Made by a program: the position numbers and the translations under genes
DNA from: Agathobaculum sp. Marseille-P7918
GTDB taxonomy: Bacteria; Bacillota; Clostridia; Oscillospirales; Butyricicoccaceae
Length of the DNA: 64,000 bases
Assembly (NCBI RefSeq): GCF_900625105.1
Contig: NZ_UYYD01000005.1
Span: 13,883-77,882 of the forward strand
Direction of reading: 5' to 3'
Shown: piece by piece, positions 61,306-64,000 of the stretch
Layout: each line of letters opens with the position of its first letter
Position numbering within the stretch: position 1 is the stretch's first letter
The notes under the pieces: model-generated
Databases searched by the model: none
Seen by the model: the letters and a program-made list of their open reading frames with translations, nothing else
Told to the model about the DNA's origin: nothing

Positions 61306-63057
61306 TTAGTCCACCTCCCCGCGCAGTTCGCGCCGCGAAGGCAGCTTGACCGCAAAGGACGCGTTCTGCCGCGTGTCGGTCGCCTTGAGGAAGGCCAGCA
61401 TGCCCCATGCCGACAGCATGGAAGAGCCGCCGTTCGAGACAAACGGCAGGGTAACGCCGGTGAACGGCAGGATATCGACCGCGCCGAATACGTTCAGGCA
61501 GGTCTGGAACACCAGCAGGCTGGTGGCGGCGCAGGCCGCGATCGTATAGAAGCTCGACCGGCCCGCGCGGCACGCGCGCACCGCGAACACGGCCAGCGTG
61601 ATGATGCACAGGATGGTCAGCACCGCGATCACCAGACCCCATTCCTCGCACAGCATGCCGAATACGATATCGGTATCCGCCGCGGGCAGGCCGCTCAGCC
61701 AACCCTTGCCCGCGCCCACGCCGATCATGCCGCCGGATGCGGCCGCGGTCAGCGTATGGGTCTGCTGGAAGCCCGCGTCATACACGTCCTCCCAGATGTG
61801 GCCCCACGAGGCAAAGCGCGCCGCAACATGGGGCTTAATGGTCAGCATGACCATGCCGCCGCCGAAGCAGGCCGCGCAGATCAGGCCGAGCACCGCAAAG
61901 TCGCCCGAGCGCAGATATGCGATGACGAGGAAGGTGACAAAGAACACCAGCGCCGTACCGAAGTCGTTTTGCAGCGCAAGGCACGCGCCGCACACGCCGG
62001 TCAGGCCGATGAACATCCACAGGTTGCGCTTGTTGAACAGACGGTCGAGCGTTGCCGCGCCCGCGAAGATGTAACAGATCTTAGCGATCTCCGAGGTTTG
62101 CAGCGACAGCGGGCCGAGGCGCAGCCACGCCTTCGCGCCGCCCTGACTCGAGCCGATCAGCAGCGTGATGACCAGCAAACCGACCGCCGCCGCGCCCATG
62201 AACCAGCGCACCTTTTGCGCGCGCGTCAGGTCGCGCAGGAAAAAGCCGAGGATCAGGAAGATCGCAAGGCCCATCAGGATCGCGATCAGCTGCTTGGGCA
62301 TCTCCTCGGGCACCTTGGAGCCGGTCACGGCCAGCGACAGCGTGCACAGGAAAAACGCGATCGTCTCCATCTCAAAGCCGATGCGCCGGAACGAGCGCAG
62401 GATGATGAAATAGCCCCAGCAAACCAGCGTCAGCACCAAAAAGGTCAGCGGGATGGTGACGGTTGCCTCCTCCCCCGCGGCCACGATCAGCTGCAAGGCG
62501 GTCAGCACCTGAAACAGCGTCAGCAGCACGAGCGAACCCCACATGCCGGCCGGACGGCCTTCGATGCGGCGCTCGGCCATCTGCTCGCGCTTTTCCTCGG
62601 CCGAGATGGGCACCAGCATGGTCGGGATGCCGCCGAAGGACACGGTGTCCCCGTCCTCGACAACGGCGTACTCGTCCACCGGCAGGTCGTTGACCTTGAC
62701 GCCCCCCTTGGAGCCGAGGTCATAGACCGTCCAGGAGCCGTCGTCCTCGCGGATGAGGGCGGCGTGCTGCCGGGAAACCGAGGGATATTCGATCTGCACG
62801 TCGCACGAGGGCGCACGGCCGATGATGTTTTCCCAGTGTGTGATGGGCAGGCGCACCCCGTTTGCCATGCCCAGATAGCCCCAGACCTCGTCCGGGTGTT
62901 TGACCTTCCAGAGCGAGCGGATCGCGCCGACCAGAATCATCAGCGCCAGAATCGGGAACACGAACCGCACCACGGTCGTGTACCATGCGCCGACGAGCGG
63001 ATTTTCCGCCAAAAAGGCGGTCAACGCATCGAGCGGCCCCTGCAAGGCATCGTTCAT
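61306..63057 (-). CDS. FHA domain-FtsW/RodA fusion (SEDS glycosyltransferase)
   Basis: The 583-aa protein starts MNDALQGPLDALTAFLAENP (ATG 63057, AAAGGAGG). A membrane helix near 29-48 is followed by an FHA domain (IIGRAPSCDVQIEYPSVSRQHAA, 78-100, with Ser95 and His98, and Asn123), then about ten SEDS helices (LLIGSSQGGAKAWLRLGPLSLQTSEIAKI; LQNDFGTALVFF; FVSNGGSSML). SEDS proteins polymerise glycan with a class B PBP, here the next gene. FHA reads phospho-Thr, so a Ser/Thr kinase may control it. Confidence 0.93.
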   Translation of the reverse strand: MNDALQGPLDALTAFLAENPLVGAWYTTVVRFVFPILALMILVGAIRSLWKVKHPDEVWGYLGMANGVRLPITHWENIIGRAPSCDVQIEYPSVSRQHAALIREDDGSWTVYDLGSKGGVKVNDLPVDEYAVVEDGDTVSFGGIPTMLVPISAEEKREQMAERRIEGRPAGMWGSLVLLTLFQVLTALQLIVAAGEEATVTIPLTFLVLTLVCWGYFIILRSFRRIGFEMETIAFFLCTLSLAVTGSKVPEEMPKQLIAILMGLAIFLILGFFLRDLTRAQKVRWFMGAAAVGLLVITLLIGSSQGGAKAWLRLGPLSLQTSEIAKICYIFAGAATLDRLFNKRNLWMFIGLTGVCGACLALQNDFGTALVFFVTFLVIAYLRSGDFAVLGLICAACFGGGMVMLTIKPHVAARFASWGHIWEDVYDAGFQQTHTLTAAASGGMIGVGAGKGWLSGLPAADTDIVFGMLCEEWGLVIAVLTILCIITLAVFAVRACRAGRSSFYTIAACAATSLLVFQTCLNVFGAVDILPFTGVTLPFVSNGGSSMLSAWGMLAFLKATDTRQNASFAVKLPSRRELRGEVD

Positions 63058-63162
63058 GTTGATGTTCCTCCTTTCAAAAATCGGATTCTTTAACCTATAT
63101 ATTATAGCACAGCTTGTCAAGGAACAAATGAACGGACAGTAAATGACAAAACCGGATACCAC

Positions 63163-63191
63163 TTGACAGTATTCGCATAGGATGTTACACT
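63163..63191 (+). promoter_or_regulatory. Promoter of glycine riboswitch transcript
   Basis: TTGACA and TACACT with a 17-base spacer, about 30 bases before the first aptamer. Confidence 0.75.
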
Positions 63192-63221
63192 GGTATTCCA
63201 AGACCATACAAGCGACAAACG

Positions 63222-63405
63222 AAGTTTGCAGGAAAAAGCCGCAAGGCTTGCCGAAGGAGCAAAACTCTCAGGCGTCCGGATTGCCGGATGGGGACTGTAA
63301 ATGGATGTGACTCTGGAGAACGCTCCGCAGGGAGCTGCCGAAGGTGCAACGCGTGCGGCGGGGAACCGCATGCCAATCTCTCAGGCAAAAGGACAGAGTG
63401 CGAAC
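63222..63405 (+). ncRNA. Tandem glycine riboswitch
   Basis: Two similar aptamers follow each other: GCCGAAGGAGCAAAACTCTCAGGC...GGACTGTAAATGG and GCCGAAGGTGCAACGC...AATCTCTCAGGCAAAAGGACAGAG, with a short linker (CTCTGGAGAACGC) between. These are hallmark glycine riboswitch cores. It precedes an AGCS symporter, a usual target. Confidence 0.97.
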
Positions 63406-63407
63406 CT

Positions 63408-63502
63408 CAGCGCAGGACAGGCGCTTTTTTTGTGTTTCCTGCCGCGCTGAACGGCCCGTTCTTTCAGAGTCAGGCCCCCAAAGGGGGTGCTGGCTCTTTT
63501 TG
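63408..63502 (+). terminator. Expression-platform hairpins after glycine riboswitch
   Basis: AGCGC/GCGCT followed by TTTTTT (about 63408-63430), then the strong GAGTCAGGCCCCC/GGGGGTGCTGGCTC with TTTTT (63468-63502). The second is a clear terminator before the symporter gene; its use is presumably set by glycine. Confidence 0.8.
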
Positions 63503-63540
63503 TTTGCCGCAAAAAAAGAAAAAGGGGTATGTAGGTAAAA

Positions 63541-64000
63541 TGTCTATGGATCAACTGGCGGCGCTGGTCAAGCAGATCAGCGACATCGTGTGGAACAGCG
63601 TGCTGCTGTATCTGCTAGTGGGCACGGGTATCATCTTCACCATCCGCACGCGCTTTGTGCAGGTGCGCAAGTTCGGCGCGGGCTGGAAGCGGCTGTTCGG
63701 CAACTTCTCGCTGCACGGCGAAAAGGCCGGCAAGGACGGCATGAGCCCGTTCCAGGCGCTGACCACCGCAATCGCGGCGCAGGTCGGCACAGGCAACATC
63801 GCGGGCGCGGCCACCGCACTGTATTCCGGCGGCCCGGGCGCGATCTTCTGGATGTGGCTTTCTGCCTTCTTCGGCATGTCCACCATCTACGGCGAGGCCG
63901 TGCTCGCGCAGAAGTATAAGACGGTCGATCAGAACGGTCACGTCACCGGCGGCCCGATCTACTACATTCGCGCGCGCTTCACCGGCAAGTTCGGCAAGTT
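63541..64000 (+). CDS. Amino acid (alanine/glycine):cation symporter, AGCS family (cut by window end)
   Basis: The open frame starts MSMDQLAALVKQISDIVWNS and continues past the window edge. It shows AGCS features: LLVGTGIIFTIRTRFVQVRKFG, ALTTAIAAQVGTGNIAGAATAL and GGPIYYI. These Na+ or H+ symporters import alanine or glycine, consistent with control by the glycine riboswitch. Confidence 0.93.

Noticed and set aside
59836-63093. A 1085-residue rightward frame opposite the ftsW-pbp genes
   Set aside because: It is antisense to two clearly conserved genes and has no recognisable domain.

Overview
The window looks like the chromosome of a GC-rich, endospore-forming member of the class Clostridia, probably an Oscillospirales-type gut anaerobe. 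Signs of this are the SpoVA genes, a Gram-positive LexA box, BlaI/BlaR1, FakA and RNase Y, a tandem glycine riboswitch before an amino-acid:sodium symporter, and strong sigma-A promoters. The genus is inference; no rRNA is present.

Region 1 (1 to about 17,084) is the right part of a prophage whose left end lies outside the window. It sits against the 3' end of a tRNA-Val(CAC) gene with a tyrosine integrase beside it. One long leftward operon of tightly overlapping genes starts at a near-consensus promoter (14,048-14,076). It runs through regulators, an AbrB-type protein, a replication initiator with internal AT-rich iterons, a DnaB helicase, ParA, ParB, many small Cys-rich proteins, a phage lipoprotein, an HUH endonuclease, an HNH endonuclease and terminase genes. 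A rightward repressor, a lipoprotein gene and the integrase form the lysogeny side. Six copies of one 17-bp palindrome lie only in this element. With parAB and two replication modules it looks like an integrated phage-plasmid. The terminase end carries a duplicated cassette, a truncated terL copy and a tRNA-like gene with a large insertion.

Region 2 (17,085-32,600) has tRNA-Val, a small Na+-pump pair (OadG/OadB) under a yybP-ykoY-like riboswitch, a BlaI/giant BlaR1-like pair, an orphan barstar, pth, fakA, an Asp23 protein, lexA with its own SOS box, recG, an EamA transporter and mnmA.

Region 3 (32,600-50,300) has a peptide-type binding lipoprotein with an acidic insert, a YfiH-family enzyme, rny, a DUF4349 lipoprotein, a split TauE permease, prfB, a second yybP-ykoY-like riboswitch before a Ca2+/Na+ antiporter, secA, yqgF, the rpmG-secE-nusG-rplK-rplA and rplJ-rplL clusters, and an SLC13/ArsB-type permease.

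Region 4 (50,300-64,000) has nadE, vanZ-like and tyrA genes, a ferritin-like DUF2383 protein, spoVAC-AD-AE, a Dus enzyme, an FUSC-family membrane protein, a PBP/FHA-FtsW pair, and a glycine riboswitch feeding an AGCS symporter cut by the window end.

Between the chromosomal genes lie at least two families of multi-hairpin intergenic elements whose stems differ between copies while the joining bases stay the same. Several housekeeping operons (rny, rpmG-secE-nusG, secA) have terminator-like hairpins right after their promoters.
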